Of a stretch of DNA of 64,000 nt, positions 1 to 12,397 are shown one piece after another. Made by a program: the position numbers and the translations under genes. Numbering within the stretch: the first letter of the stretch is position 1; every line of letters begins with the position of its first letter. The notes beneath the pieces are model-generated. The model was given only the letters and a program-made list of their open reading frames with translations, was not told the DNA's origin and did no database searches. The stretch comes from Paragonimus westermani (taxonomy: Eukaryota > Platyhelminthes > Trematoda > Plagiorchiida > Troglotrematidae): positions 25,748-89,747 of the forward strand of contig QNGE01003072.1 of NCBI GenBank assembly GCA_008508345.1, in the 5' to 3' direction.

Positions 1-3000
1 CTTCGAGAGTACTGCGTTCATTTCTTTTTGACAACTTGTCGGTTGGTAGCCCAGTACATCAGGCTTGTGAAACGGAGATTCGGCAGAGTATACAGAGCTG
101 TATAAACACGAAACCGACGTTCCTACATCACTGCTCAGTCATATAAGCTGGCGTATTTTCGGATTTTATGTGAGCAAACTTTTCGGACTTTCATAACGTA
201 AAAGCCTTATATAAATCTTGATTTTATGCTAGCCGATGTCGTTAGACGGATACCACAGCGCAAACTATTAACAGACAAATATTTCACTGCGCTTAACAGT
301 ATTATCCTTTAAGGGACAATCTGAACCCGTAAACTGACGTTGTTCCAGTTATGTTCTTATAGTCACAACCCGTACCTACAAGTCAGACACTGTTTGACAC
401 TAAAGTTGTCCCAAATCCTGGAACATTGCTTAAGTAAAAGCATTGTGGCCTTCGAGTTTATTTCATATCCTCATCGTTCAATCTGTAGTTTTCTGAGTAT
501 ACAAAATGGTCTGTAAATTCACGAACTTCACTGCCCATTCTATGAGTAACGATTTTGTAGCAGTCTTGGAACAAAGCCATGCAATTTGAAGTCACAAAGT
601 GCACTCCTAGTGGCAGAGTAGACAGAGATATATCCCAGGTACTTCACTACTAGTCGGCCTGTGAGAGAAATGTGTATAAATTAGGGATCGGGCAATCTTG
701 ACGGTGGGGTGGAATGTGCCAGTGAACTGGAAAGACTGCTCATTCCCAGTAAAACCCTAATCCTACTACCGCACAACAGACAACATTTGCACTGGACACT
801 AATGATCCTATTATGTGGCTAGCTTAAACAGGTGTGGGATTTCCGTTGACCTGCATGTATGCACTTGCCCGATTACCCTTCCTGCTTCGTCATCCGGCAC
901 CAATTTGGCCGTGTTCGCTCAAACGTAGGTACGCGGCGAATTAATGAAGTATTACTGTCTTCCACCTCTGCAGCATACTTGAGTTGGCGGTAACAAAGTT
1001 TCTGGACTTCAAATAAATGGTAACAACGGGTCACATGTAAAATAAAGTATATCGCGAACACCTTTTGTCCACGCCTTCTAATATCGTCGATCTTGTTTAT
1101 GTCTTAAAAATCATTAGTAAACGTCGTCTATTTTTCATGCCATAAGTGTGACAGTTTCCGTTACGCTACCTGTCGAAAAAATAGAATTACTTCACTCTCG
1201 ATATGCCAAGGCCGAACCCAAGGTGTGTTGCTTCTCAACCGTATGAAACCACTAACAGACATATTTTGGAAAAAAAAATACATGATAACGAAACATCCGC
1301 ATCGACTTGTGATGTGTTGTTCTCTGAAATGGTCAAGATGAGCATCATGAAATAGGTTCAAAAGTGATATTACAACGGAAAAATTGGGGAAATACCGTTG
1401 AAACAGATGGGTACTAAAAATGAGTGATAGCATTACTAATCGTAGTGTACGTAGTAATGCAGTAATATTAATGAGTTTTGAAAATGCCCACCAGTAAAGG
1501 TTCCATTACACTCGGACACTTTAGACTTGGAAAAACTAAAGAAGGGTAAACACCCTAGATACAGCTATTATACTATCACAGAACTCTAAAAGTAGCATTC
1601 AGAGGTTACACAGAAGCGCTTTAATAACTGTTCGTTAATCTTGTTCGGAAACACCCAACCGTGAATAATTATTTGCAACAAGAATGCCATGTTGTAGTCC
1701 ACTAGCTTTTCGTAAGAATTGACATTAAGCAAGGTAACTGAAGTAGATCCCCGTGACCAAGACGGTTTTTATCCATCTAGGTACCTTATAGAGAGCCATT
1801 TCATCGAGGATCAAAGAAGGGCTTGTACGCAAAGCACAAAAGTACTATCTAATATCACAGTCTAAATGTGACCAGTTATAACAAACGGTACAAACTGTCT
1901 GCATGTAAACGACAGTCGATTTCCAGGCTACATCGGATGTCAACGATAGGTTGGCAGATACTTAAAAGCGAGTGTCAAACAGACGCATCCGTTTCGCCAT
2001 TTCAGATCGCACAACTTTGGTTGGTTGGAGAAACACTGGTGCGAACTACGTTTTGGATGAGAACCAACTGTGAAAAGTCGAGGCTTCGGCTGGATTCGAA
2101 TCAGCAACAGACTGCTTTTTCCAGGATCTCTCTGACTTATGCAATCTAGACAAATACGTTCAAACGGATGACAGCTAATCGGAGTTGATGATCTAGACGT
2201 TAACCAAATGTCTGAGTTGAGAACAGTGAACGAAGCGAAACCTTCAAAGTTCCAAGGAAACTGTTATGCATCGGTCTGCCTACTTTCACTTACAACGTGG
2301 TTCGGCGTGTACGCACCTTAATGGTTGCATTGCAACCAAGCGTCGTCAGCAACCACCGATATACATTACCAACGACGATGATAATGACTCTGACTGATCG
2401 AAAACAGAGAGCTGACTGAAATTAGTATTATCAATTACTGACCGTTTCAGACTGTAGATCACGAATGTTCCGTCTACCCTCTCTCGACATCCGGAGCAGT
2501 GTATTGTGCTTTCTAATCCCCACCTTTTTCCAAGTGGTATTTGCGATGGGACATAAAGTTCGGTTGGTTTAAAATACTTTTTACTTGGTCGTCGATGGTA
2601 TTAGTGTAAATGACTTTGAACTAACCATCAGCGGTTTTAAAGGTCACGTTGACTTAGGCTAATGAGGTGGCAGGCACTAAACAATTTCCTTTACTTCACA
2701 ATCCTGTTTGGTCGCTTGTTGTCTCAGTCTAATCAGCAAAAGTCTTGCCCGGTCATTTTTCAATTTTTTAAATAAAGAAGTAACGGATCTAAATGCATTC
2801 CAGCGGGCAATGACGAATCGCAGTGTAATTTTTGACTAAACTACGCCTAGAGGCGCACGTCGTTATAATGTATTGACATTTTCTACCGGATAGTGTGACC
2901 TATATATGTTTCGAAATGCGATTTCCTGCCCAGGTTTGTGTGACAAACTAAGTTGTTTCCGACCGGAAAGTACACAGAATCTATTCACTTTGCTGATTAA

Positions 3001-5939
3001 GGTTCAATACTCAGCACAATACGTTGTCAGACAAATGATAAAGAGGAATACATTACTTTAAAATATATTAAAATCGAATGAGACAGCCGAGAGTTATAGG
3101 CAATGGTTAAGCAGTTGAAAAAGCAGATGGGAACAGTCAAGATCTCTTCACCCCACATGAGTGTAACATGATAAGCGTATGGCTGTCTCTGCCACGGACA
3201 GCTTCTTGGTATCACTTACTTGGGTAACCTTTGAAAATAGATGACAAATGTGAGCAACCAAAAGCGGGCCCGTATTTACTACATTTGCTATTCTAAAGCA
3301 CATTTCGAAAAAATCTTGTGGCACGAAATCGTGGGTAGTGTGACAACCAACAACTAAAAGAGGAAGTAGGCGGCAAGGATATCCCAGGAAACTACATACC
3401 AGCACCTACTCAAGGAGTGTTTTAGGAGTAATACTTAAGATCGCGTTGAATCGTTGCATGGTTCTTAACGTTCACCAAACCTTTACCCAACATTTCGAAT
3501 TAACTTGACTTCAGAACATTCATTCGTCAGCATCTTTCGCTTTCCGATAATTTCCCATTATCACCTCTCGGATTTATACCTCCCCGTTTACTGATATTGA
3601 TTTCGAATATCTTTTGTCTTGTACAATTTTGTTCCTCACTGCAAGTGTGAGAAGACATGGAGGCCCATACAAACGCACTGCTAACTGACCTAATTTTAAA
3701 TACATATCCTGCGTACTGTTGAGATAAAACGCAGTGACACACTGTAACCAGACACCAGTGGTCGTGCTCTCTGCTTATCCTCTTTATCTGACTAGTGGCC
3801 GTTTCCAAATCAGGTGAACTTGCTGAAAAAAATCACATTGGACAGTCGAGATATGCGCTGTCACATGAACCTGATGGTTAAAGACAAGGCTCATCACTAT
3901 AATGCCATGAGGTTATTTGAGAAGCAATGCAGTAATGGGATCGATACAATCAATTAGACAGACTGGTCTAAGCGTCCACAGCTTTCAGAGTAAGGTATCT
4001 ATTATATTGTGTACACAGTAAACACCGTCTTCTTCGAGTAATCAGGCGTTGACGTCAGCCAAACGGAATTATCTCAGACGGGTCACCGTGTGACTTCTGA
4101 TTATACCTTCAACACCTTAGATTTACTTTAGTTCAAAAACCTTTTTAGCTCAAAATTTGTGTATTACCTACCTGCATGAATGTTTCCTACATATGCGCCA
4201 TCATCACTGTTAAGCACTGGACAAACCATACCAGAGTTCCCAATCAAAATCTGATACTTAAAAGAGTTCAGAATGATCTGCCCTTCGAGAACGGTCCTTT
4301 AAATTTCGTTTGGTTACTCAGGCGGTATGTCAACTATTAACGTGTAATCAACCCTTGCATTCTGTCTAGTATGTACAATTAGTTGTTTTCTTGGAGCACT
4401 CTTGACTAATTTGGCTGACACCTTGTTCATCAGTGCGATCCAGTTACCTAAATAGATCGCCTCCAATTACATCCAAACTTCCTTGCCAAGAATGATAAAC
4501 GGTTAGAAACTTAAAGCTACGCATTTATCAAACGTTTGGTTGAGATAATTTCACTTCTTCTTGACAACCGATAGGTTTGATCTCAACATTTTAGCAATCG
4601 TTTCGGATTGTCCAGTTCTCAGAGGCTTTCCATTTTATAGTGCAAGTAGTTTTTATATGGTTTCTTTGTCTCGCGTCAAAAAGCTGAACGCCTGAATAAT
4701 GTTAGACTGCACCGTTATGGGTTGAAAGGTTTCCATAACAGTATGGTTTGAATATACATACAGATACATGTGAAAGATTTAAAACTATCTCATAAACGAT
4801 TGAGGTTATGAGCGCTCATGTCCATAGAATGACCAACTGGCACTGTTTTGATTTTACATACGTGAGCCATCGTTTACTGAGAGCAAAACTCATAAACCCG
4901 TCCTGCAGAGAGATATCTGCCGCATGTGCAGTACCAGCATAGAAAGAGTATTCAAGTTTTCGGCACAACTAAGCGTGCTGTTGAAGAAAAAACAGACCGA
5001 GACAACTAAAGTTTCCTAGCCGCACGTTTTACAATGACATGACGGCTATCAATTCGCCACACTTTTACATATGTACCGGTTAAAAATATACTCACCCAAG
5101 ATGGATAAAACAGGTTGTCATTCCAAAAAAAACTTTAGAAGTATGGACATCGTTTGGACTGGTACTAGAAGTTGCAGCGGCTTAGGTTCCACATTCAGAT
5201 GTTCAAAAAACCCTGTGAAGATAGGCTACCACTTGCAGTAACTAGCAGACTCCACATGACACAATGAGATTTTGAGCTTAGTAATCTGGTCATCGAAGAT
5301 CACAATTTGGTGAACAGGTGGTTTCGCTGAATGACACTGCCAATCGTTTCAGCAACAATCAAATATTACAAATACACTATCAACAGCGTCCTCCAGAATG
5401 GGTGGATACTTCAAAACGATGGTGATATGATAAACCGGGAAGCCCTTGTATAAAGTTCAAACGACCCCACAGCGAAACTCCTGGTCTTTCTGGAACGAAA
5501 CTTCACTGATTGCTTATTCACTTGCTTGGAGAGTCTGGAAAACTGAAAGGGGCCTCGTAACTGCGGTCTATCAACGATTATTTCCGTTTTCAAAAAGTGG
5601 ACACAAAAGCTATGTGAAGATCGCAGAGGCATTAGCTTGTTTTCTGTTCCCTCCTGTTTACTCACGGGACCCAGTTCATCGTCTCGTGTACCCCAGAGAT
5701 AACTAGATGCATAAAGAACGGACAGGACTCCGATCGGGTCAACAGTGCATTCGCCATACGTTTACACTGTGATAGACCTTGGAGTATCAGTACTCTCGTA
5801 GACAACCGACGATCGTGGACTTTATAGACCACTACGATTTGATTGCTTATCACGTTCACTGGAATCGTGACTCTACTAACAGTGTGGAGTTTGTAGGAAA
5901 CTGTCTGAGAATTTCATCACGTCTAACACTGTTCGCCTA
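1..5939. other. Stretch with no recognisable gene or element
   Basis: Only short open frames on both strands, none with a domain I recognise. A B-box-like GATTCGAATCC on the minus strand near 2104-2094 lacks a convincing A box. Confidence 0.6.
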
Positions 5940-6540
5940 GGTTGTCCAATCCTTCCCTTCCGCTTCGATTTCGTCATGGGTTCAATCTAGATGACAGGTC
6001 TAAGGAATACGAGCATGAAATTTCAAGACCCTAAGTTGACTGTTATTGAGCACGAGAATGACACTGTTCTACCCATCCCATGTGTCAATGGAACGCAGAC
6101 CATGTTGAATCACGCGTACATGTGTCTACTTTTTAGAGTGCAATATGAGGACTTGGGTATTTCAACTCCTACGTTCTTTATTGCAGACAGACCGCTTGAG
6201 ACGTGGGAAACTTTTGTATATCTGGGTGGTGTCATAATATTTCTGTTGAGATATCAGCGAGACTATCAAACGCTCTGCCAAAATGCTTCATCTGAGGCAT
6301 CAAGGATGTATGCGGATGTTGTTGAAGGAAAGAAAGCATAATGCTTGTGTGAATTCCCTTTTGCTCCATAGCTTAGAAGTGTGATCTGTCCGTGAAGATG
6401 ATTTCAACACGCCTATTGTGCTCGACCATCCTTGCCCCGCCGATTGGCCTACATCAAGCGGAATGATCACGTAAGCATTGCGGTACTTTGCCAGGACGTA
6501 TTTAGGAACACAGGGCATACGCTCGCATATCTGTCACTCT
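5940..6540 (+). pseudogene. Non-LTR reverse transcriptase relic
   Basis: A degraded frame reads GCPILPFRFDFVMGSI (RT motif GCPLSPFLF), then through 5991-6341 ADRPLETWETFVYLGGVI (the post-catalytic LE-V-FVYLG motif). A frameshifted ISARLSNALPKCFI segment and VREDDFNTPIVLDHPC follow, matching the order of the same element class at 9-12 kb. The catalytic YADD is not readable. Confidence 0.7.
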
Positions 6541-8880
6541 AGTCATCAATTAGAACACTTTCCGAGATAGAAACACGCTGCGGCCGATGTTGCATTTGCA
6601 CCACTAAAGCCTTTCTCTTTTCCATTTCGTTTTATTTGACCCATTTTTGTATTTTTCGATATTTATTCTAAGGTATTTCATGCCGCTGTTGACTTAAACA
6701 TCTATTCGGACCTCGATACTTTTCGGTCAGTCACGTGTGTTCCAAAAAACGAATGATGTGAGAAACGCTTTTTCTTTTCATCACTTCGTTGCAGCAGTCA
6801 TAAACGCAACGTAGGTTACCTACATCGAACAAACAAAAACAGACAGTCAGTGACTCAATTCTCGTAAAGTGTCAAACATTTAAGACCTGCTGGGTCGTTT
6901 TAGTTCCATCATTTTACCCAACTGTGCACGATGACCGAGATATGGGGTCCAGTTTGTACTGGGAGTGACAGATAGTGGCCCGCATGAAAATCGAGTAGTT
7001 GGAGAACAAACGTTAGTTAGAACAGTTTAGCCCAAAAGGGAATGCACGTACGCACAAATGCAACGAACCTATAATAGGAAGCGTGTTTTTTGTCAGATCA
7101 GGGCCGGTTAACGCACACCATACGACTTTGATCATTTGTTTTGTTCACAAGATGGCACATGGCTGTACGGCGGTCTGTGTAGGCTGGATTCGTGGAAATG
7201 CTTCGCCCACTTTTCCGCTTATGTTCATAGGTCCGCGTAAAGTAGGTCCCGCAAGAAACGTTGGAACGAAGCGCACATAAAACAAAGACGTTCATTATCG
7301 TCATAGACAGCAATACATCAGTGGTTCACATTAATTCCTAACTGGTCATCAACACCGTTACTTGATTCAAAGTGGCCCACTAATGCCACCGAAGCGCACC
7401 GCAAACGGGATGTCAGTCTATTGCGCTGCAGAGTTCGACGACGTGAGTGGCAACGACTAAGGCTCGAGGCTACATTTTGGCTGTCACAACCTTGACTGGC
7501 AATTCGAGTAGGGTGTTGTGACCACCTAGTTATCTAAAGGTAGCGTCAATATGACTGTCTTCATATAAAAGATCGCGTAAAGCAGTTGTTGAAGGCTCGA
7601 CTGTGAAACCGCATACGCGTGTGCCAGGCACGGTAAGCTAGGCTAGGTTTGGCGACGGCTCGATCCTGGGACGGCAAAACCGTTGCTTCATTGCGCCCAT
7701 GCTTGGGAAACCAAGCATCGAGTTGTGTTACGCCCTGATAATGTGCAGCTTTCAGGAGACCTGTGAGGTGCACAGAAGAATGAGAACGTTGTTAGCCCCA
7801 CACTCACCAACAGAGATAAGAGTGGGGCTTATTTCTGTGTTCACTGAAAACTAGTGTAATGCTGAAGAGATTCCGAGGTCAACCAGCTGCGAGCACACCG
7901 ACCGTAACTCAATAGTACCAACAATGTTTAGGCGACTGAATGCTAGTTTTAACAAAAAGGGAGCCGTTAACGACCAGAGAAAAGTAAAAGATCTCCAATG
8001 GTTCCACCTCTGCAAAGCGGTAGGTTAGGGTTTAATAGGTATGCCAGTGTAGTACTGTAGCATTCCAAATTGTCAGTACGTGCTAGTCTAACGGAACTCA
8101 AACTCAGATAATGCAAAAGAACAATAGTTGATTGTTTAAAAAGCCGAGGTGTCCTTATCAATCTTGCGTTTGGTACCTTGGAGAATGTGATTCTGATGAC
8201 ATACTTACTAATGGAGTCGAATTTTATTTGAAAATCTCTGGTCAGGGTAATATTATTGGGTTACTGATGGCTCTGGGCGATTTGTTAGTTATCGACGCCA
8301 TTTCAGCTCCCAAGTAACGGTCTAAAGAAAGTCACGTGTCTAGTTGCCTTCAGGTTCCTCTCGCCTCTAAATTATTGATAATCCCTTAACTGACATAAAA
8401 TATGACTCCAACAGGATGGCTCTCAACAACGACACCTTTCGTACGCCGGGTAATACCTACATAATTTATCTGACAGATTATTTAAAACAGTGGCCACAGA
8501 CATCTCTGAAGTGAAGCCAAACGAAATTCGCTTCGGGAATGGTGGAACGAATGACAAAATTGGAAGGAAATGAAAGCCGTTACAGAATTAAAATGCAGCG
8601 GACTTTCCCTGGCCATATCAGTCTTGTTTGAAACGTATACTGTAGTATAAACCAGACTACGGACAATCTTTACAGCGCTTAATTTAATCGTGCACTGAAA
8701 TAAGTTCCCATCGTTTTGTCAGCAATAGGTTGGGTTGTCTTACATGCCAGGATGATGCACAAGCGCTAATAACTGCTCAAGGTCCAAGATTCGCTTAGGT
8801 GGACCGGTTAAGAAAATGCAGTAAGTTTAATACTAATGTGCACAGAAGAAAAGTGATAAATGTTGACAGTATATCAAACT
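6541..8880. other. Stretch with little recognisable content
   Basis: Apart from the RTE 3'-end relic at 7285-7345, nothing could be assigned. The segment 7380-7780 is more GC-rich than its surroundings and may be further decayed repeat. Confidence 0.55.
7285..7345 (-). repeat. RTE 3'-end relic
   Basis: TAGACAGCAATACATCAGTGG matches, with few changes, the 3' terminus of the 8.9-12.4 kb element (at 8907-8930), including a GAT-like tail remnant beside it. No coding part is recognisable upstream of it. Confidence 0.5.
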
Positions 8881-8892
8881 GACTCTTAAGTA
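8881..8892. repeat. Target-site duplication, left copy (RTE element)
   Basis: GACTCTTAAGTA directly abuts the (GAT)n tail of the element and recurs exactly at 12386-12397. Confidence 0.88.
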
Positions 8893-9879
8893 TCATCATC
8901 ATCACAGACAGCGATACATCAGTGGTTCAAACTGATGCTTAACTGCCACACAACCATGAAGAAAAAACAAACCCTATATAGGAAGGGAGAAGAAAAAAGA
9001 AGGGAACGAGAAGAGACTTAGCTACTGAAAATAACCACGTCTATATTCAAACATTCAACATCAAGCTGCGTGCGTCATTAAATGCACTCACTTCACAGAC
9101 AACTCGACTCGGCCAAGCAACGACAACATTCACGCCACTGAGCTCGATCAGCCGCCATCCCATCTAGAGTCTCCAGCCATCGACTCTGTCAATCGCGAGG
9201 GGCCCAGCCCGGGAGATGAACTCGATCTACAGTGGCCAGCCCCTTGGTGAACCACTAGATTTCCCTGAGCCAGGTCATTAGCTGTCCACCTCGCACCTTA
9301 CACTAGTCGGTTGCAGTGTCAGCGGACAGTGTTCGGTAAGCAAGACGACTAGCTGGCATCCTTAATACATGACCTAACCATCTAGGTCTGTGCAAACGTA
9401 GAGACTGAACAAAAGAACTCGTTTGGCAATCACTACCAAACACCTGCTTAGTAACCTACTCATTACTTACACGCTCGTGCCACCCGATACGAGCGACTGA
9501 ACGCAGACATCGGTGATCAATTTCTCGAAGACTATTCACGTGTTCTACCCTGAGCGGCCAAGTCTCGCTGCCGTAAAGTAATACGACCCTCACCGTTGTC
9601 TTATATACACGACCTTTTAGCTTCAGAGAAATACCCCTCAGTCGCTAGAGATTCTCCAGGTTAGCGAATACCGTCCTAGCCTTAGAGATGTGCGCTTCTA
9701 TTTCAGTCTCTACACCTCTACTACTGCCGCTGATACAGCTTCCCAGGTATACAAACCGGTCAACAACCTCCATGACTACATTATCTAACATCAAATCTAC
9801 GTGATCAGTACAATCCTACAGAGGCACTTCGCACTTTTAGGCTATAAAGCGCATTCCGAAGTACTTAGCAGAACGCGAA

Positions 9880-10560
9880 ATTGCGTCTAGCATTGCTTGT
9901 GCTGTTTGAAAGTTGTCAAACAGCAATACCTTGTCGTCAGCATAATCAAGATCAGTCTTTCACCAGGTAGGAGGTCCACGCCGGCATCTTGTGAGTGCCG
10001 CAGACAATCCTCCATTATTTCGTCTATGACGATGTTGAACAAAAACGGTGAAAGTGGACAGCCTTGACGTACGTCGCTCATGGTGCTGAAACTGTCAGAC
10101 AGTTCTGGAGATGCGTGCCTCTCTTTCATCCCCTACACNTTTGACGAAGAGTGAAAATGTGATCTACACATCCCCGCCCGAGGCAAAACCCTGCCTGTTC
10201 TACCCTAATGTTTACCTCCTGAGCTGCAGCGAGTCGACGAATTGTAATGGATGCTAGAACCCTAGAAATGACTGAGGTCAAACTGATTCCCGTATGGTTT
10301 TCGCATGAGCGCCTTATACCTTTCTTGAATACAGGAACTATTATCAAGAGACTCCAACTCGCGGGAGGATGGTTTCTGTCGTCCGCACAAGTCGAAACAA
10401 ATGAGTCAAAGCTTCTACTAACGCCTCTCCCCTTCTTTGAAAAGTGCCGGTACGAGGTCATCTGGACCAGCAGCCTTATTACGCTTGAGAGCCACAATGC
10501 AATTGCGGACCTCAGTCTCAGTGGGTGGTTCCAAGTCTACTGACCAGGGCACTACATTAC
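9880..10560 (-). pseudogene. Reverse transcriptase domain of the RTE-like element (core deletion)
   Basis: LIIVPVFKKG and the ISLTSVISRVLAS block are followed by FTLRQ, then after only about a dozen codons by a PELSDSF...VRQGCPLSPFLFN segment. The expected stretch carrying the first catalytic Asp is missing. The single ambiguous base at 10139 sits exactly at this junction. The YADD box is present but in another frame from the preceding ORF. Confidence 0.82.
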
Positions 10561-11299
10561 AAGTGTGTGGTGGCGGCGCAGTAGAAGCAGAAGGCTAGTT
10601 AAACTGACCCTCAAAATGTTTCATCCACCGCTCTAACCTTCTGGACTTATTATAGATGAGTGTGCCATCTGTCTCGCTGATAGCTTCACTGACAGACGGT
10701 CGCCTGGGACCAGTGGCACGGATAAGCTTAAACATTTTGCTGGTATTTCCTGAGGCGAAAGCTGTCTCCACTTCCTTAACTTTTCCCAATAACCAAGCCT
10801 CACGATCAGCATGTAGGCTACGTTTCAGTTTCCTACGGGCATCTCTTCTACACTTTTTATTTGAAATGCCAGGAGAGATGTTCCGTCTGGATTCTAACAA
10901 CTCCAGGGATTTCTCCGAGATCCAATGATAGTTCATTCCATGTACCCCCCCCCTGCCGCATGTGAACGTACCTGTTTCACAAATGGCCTGTGTGATCTGG
11001 GTCCAGCGGCAATCAGGATCTTCGGAATGAGGACTACTAAAGCAGATTTCTAAGCTAGTTTGATACCTATGCTTTACCGACGCTACTGTCAGTTTTTCAA
11101 CAGCCAATCGTTGCTGTCTGTTGGGTCGTTGCTCAGCAAGAGTGAGTACAAAACGACAACGGACCAGCGCATGATCTGAACCTAGGTACGTGCTCCAATA
11201 ACAACGACAGTCTTAAATGGAACCGCGCCACCTATAACTAACAGCTATGTGGTCCATCTGAGACTAGACCTGATTCAAGGAGGGATGGCGCCAAGTATA

Positions 11300-11870
11300 G
11301 CAATGACGCGCACGATGCCTAAAACTAGTGATGGATAAAAACAGCCTATGCTCAGCGCACAGCTGTAATAGTCACCCGCCATTGTCCGAGCGATATGATG
11401 CCACCACAAACCTGCCACCTAGACGAGACTCGGCCTCACCAAAGAGGCTGACCTAGGCGTTCATATCTCCGGCCAGAATGTCTATAATAAAACCACGTGC
11501 CCACCGCACGAGAGCGGCCAGTTCCCAATAAAGGACGTCCTTGACGCCGAAGTCACTACAGTCAGTTGTAGCATAAGCAGACACAGCGAAAAGATTTCTG
11601 ACAGTTTTGAGTCTAGAACTGAACTTAACGGAACCTGCTAAGCGGACAGGAATCAAATCTATCAATGCGGCTGAGGCCGTCATGCTGACTATACCTACTC
11701 CAGCTTGACCGGTAACCGCGGCCGGAGAGTCACCTGAAGTATATAACCAGTATCGGGTAGAAATTGCGGGTGCTGTTAATTCCATACGTTGACTACTGTC
11801 GTGGATTCTAGTCTCCGATATACAGCAAACATCAAGCTGGGACTTATCGGTACAATTGTACTATGATTAA
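11300..11870 (-). pseudogene. Endonuclease domain of the RTE-like element (broken)
   Basis: Exonuclease-endonuclease-phosphatase fold of non-LTR elements. Visible landmarks in order: CCISETRIHD (metal-binding Glu), RYWLYTSGDS, GQAGVGIV, a VSAYATTDCS strand, GDMNA (metal-binding Asp/Asn) and, past a stop, a segment ending in DHALVR near 11170. The domain is spread over more than one frame. Confidence 0.8.
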
Positions 11871-12385
11871 TTACATCTGTTGTGGGACCTGCAGAGAAAT
11901 CATCAGAATTGGCGGTCGGGAGGGGTCTGAGAGCTAAATTTGATAAGACAGCAGAAGAGGGATCAGCAGTAGCATGTATTCGCCTATCCACCCTGCTGTA
12001 TGCAGCAGATAGGGCGACCCGGTCTATACTGTGAGACGCCCGATGCAGTATGGAATTGTTTGTGTTGTGAGTATTCATGGTTGTGTGTGGGCTGAGATAC
12101 TGCCAGGACACCCAGACCTAGACAGGAGAACGGTTAGGGTTCTCAACCAAAGCCTTTGGCTCAAAAGCCTGTACCGGGTGGATGGCGGTATACCAGAAAT
12201 GGTACGTTTTTCAGGAAAAGATGCCAACCATCTTCCAACACCCAATTTGGAGGACCAGGAGGCTGTGGTTTGTCAGACCTCTACCTGATAGCCTGCCTGG
12301 TATTACTAAATGTCCAGTTTAGCCCAAAAGGTCATCGAGATGCGCAAGCCATCACACCACGTCAAGGTCCAGTCTCACCGTGACA

Positions 12386-12397
12386 GACTCTTAAGTA
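12386..12397. repeat. Target-site duplication, right copy (RTE element)
   Basis: Second copy of GACTCTTAAGTA, directly next to the 5' end of the element. The match fixes the element's boundaries. Confidence 0.88.

Larger units (their letters stand above)
8893..12385 (-). mobile_element. Nearly full-length RTE-like non-LTR retrotransposon (decayed)
   Basis: Reads on the minus strand from a 5' end at 12385 to a 3' end at 8893. In order it shows an AP-type endonuclease (CCISETRIHD near 11800-11840; GDMNA at 11470-11456), a connecting region, RT motifs (AGFCLGRGCVDHIFTLRQ near 10145-10200; VRQGCPLSPFLFN near 10040-10085; YADD at 9944-9933), and the C-terminal block ending near 9090 (KGLATVDRVHLPGW, then AADRAQWRECC). 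The 3' end is a short (GAT)n tail. A 12-base direct repeat flanks it. Frameshifts, stops and a core deletion show it is inactive. RTE clade is my best assignment from the layout, size (3.5 kb) and tail; another EN-type clade is possible. Confidence 0.88.

Noticed and set aside
7794..7829. Short inverted repeat AGCCCCAC...GTGGGGCT
   Set aside because: An 8-base stem with a bulge is too short to call a structured RNA or terminator in a eukaryotic window.
10247..10928. Plus-strand open frames of 98 and 90 codons
   Set aside because: Antisense to the RT and connector region of the RTE-like element; no independent evidence of coding.
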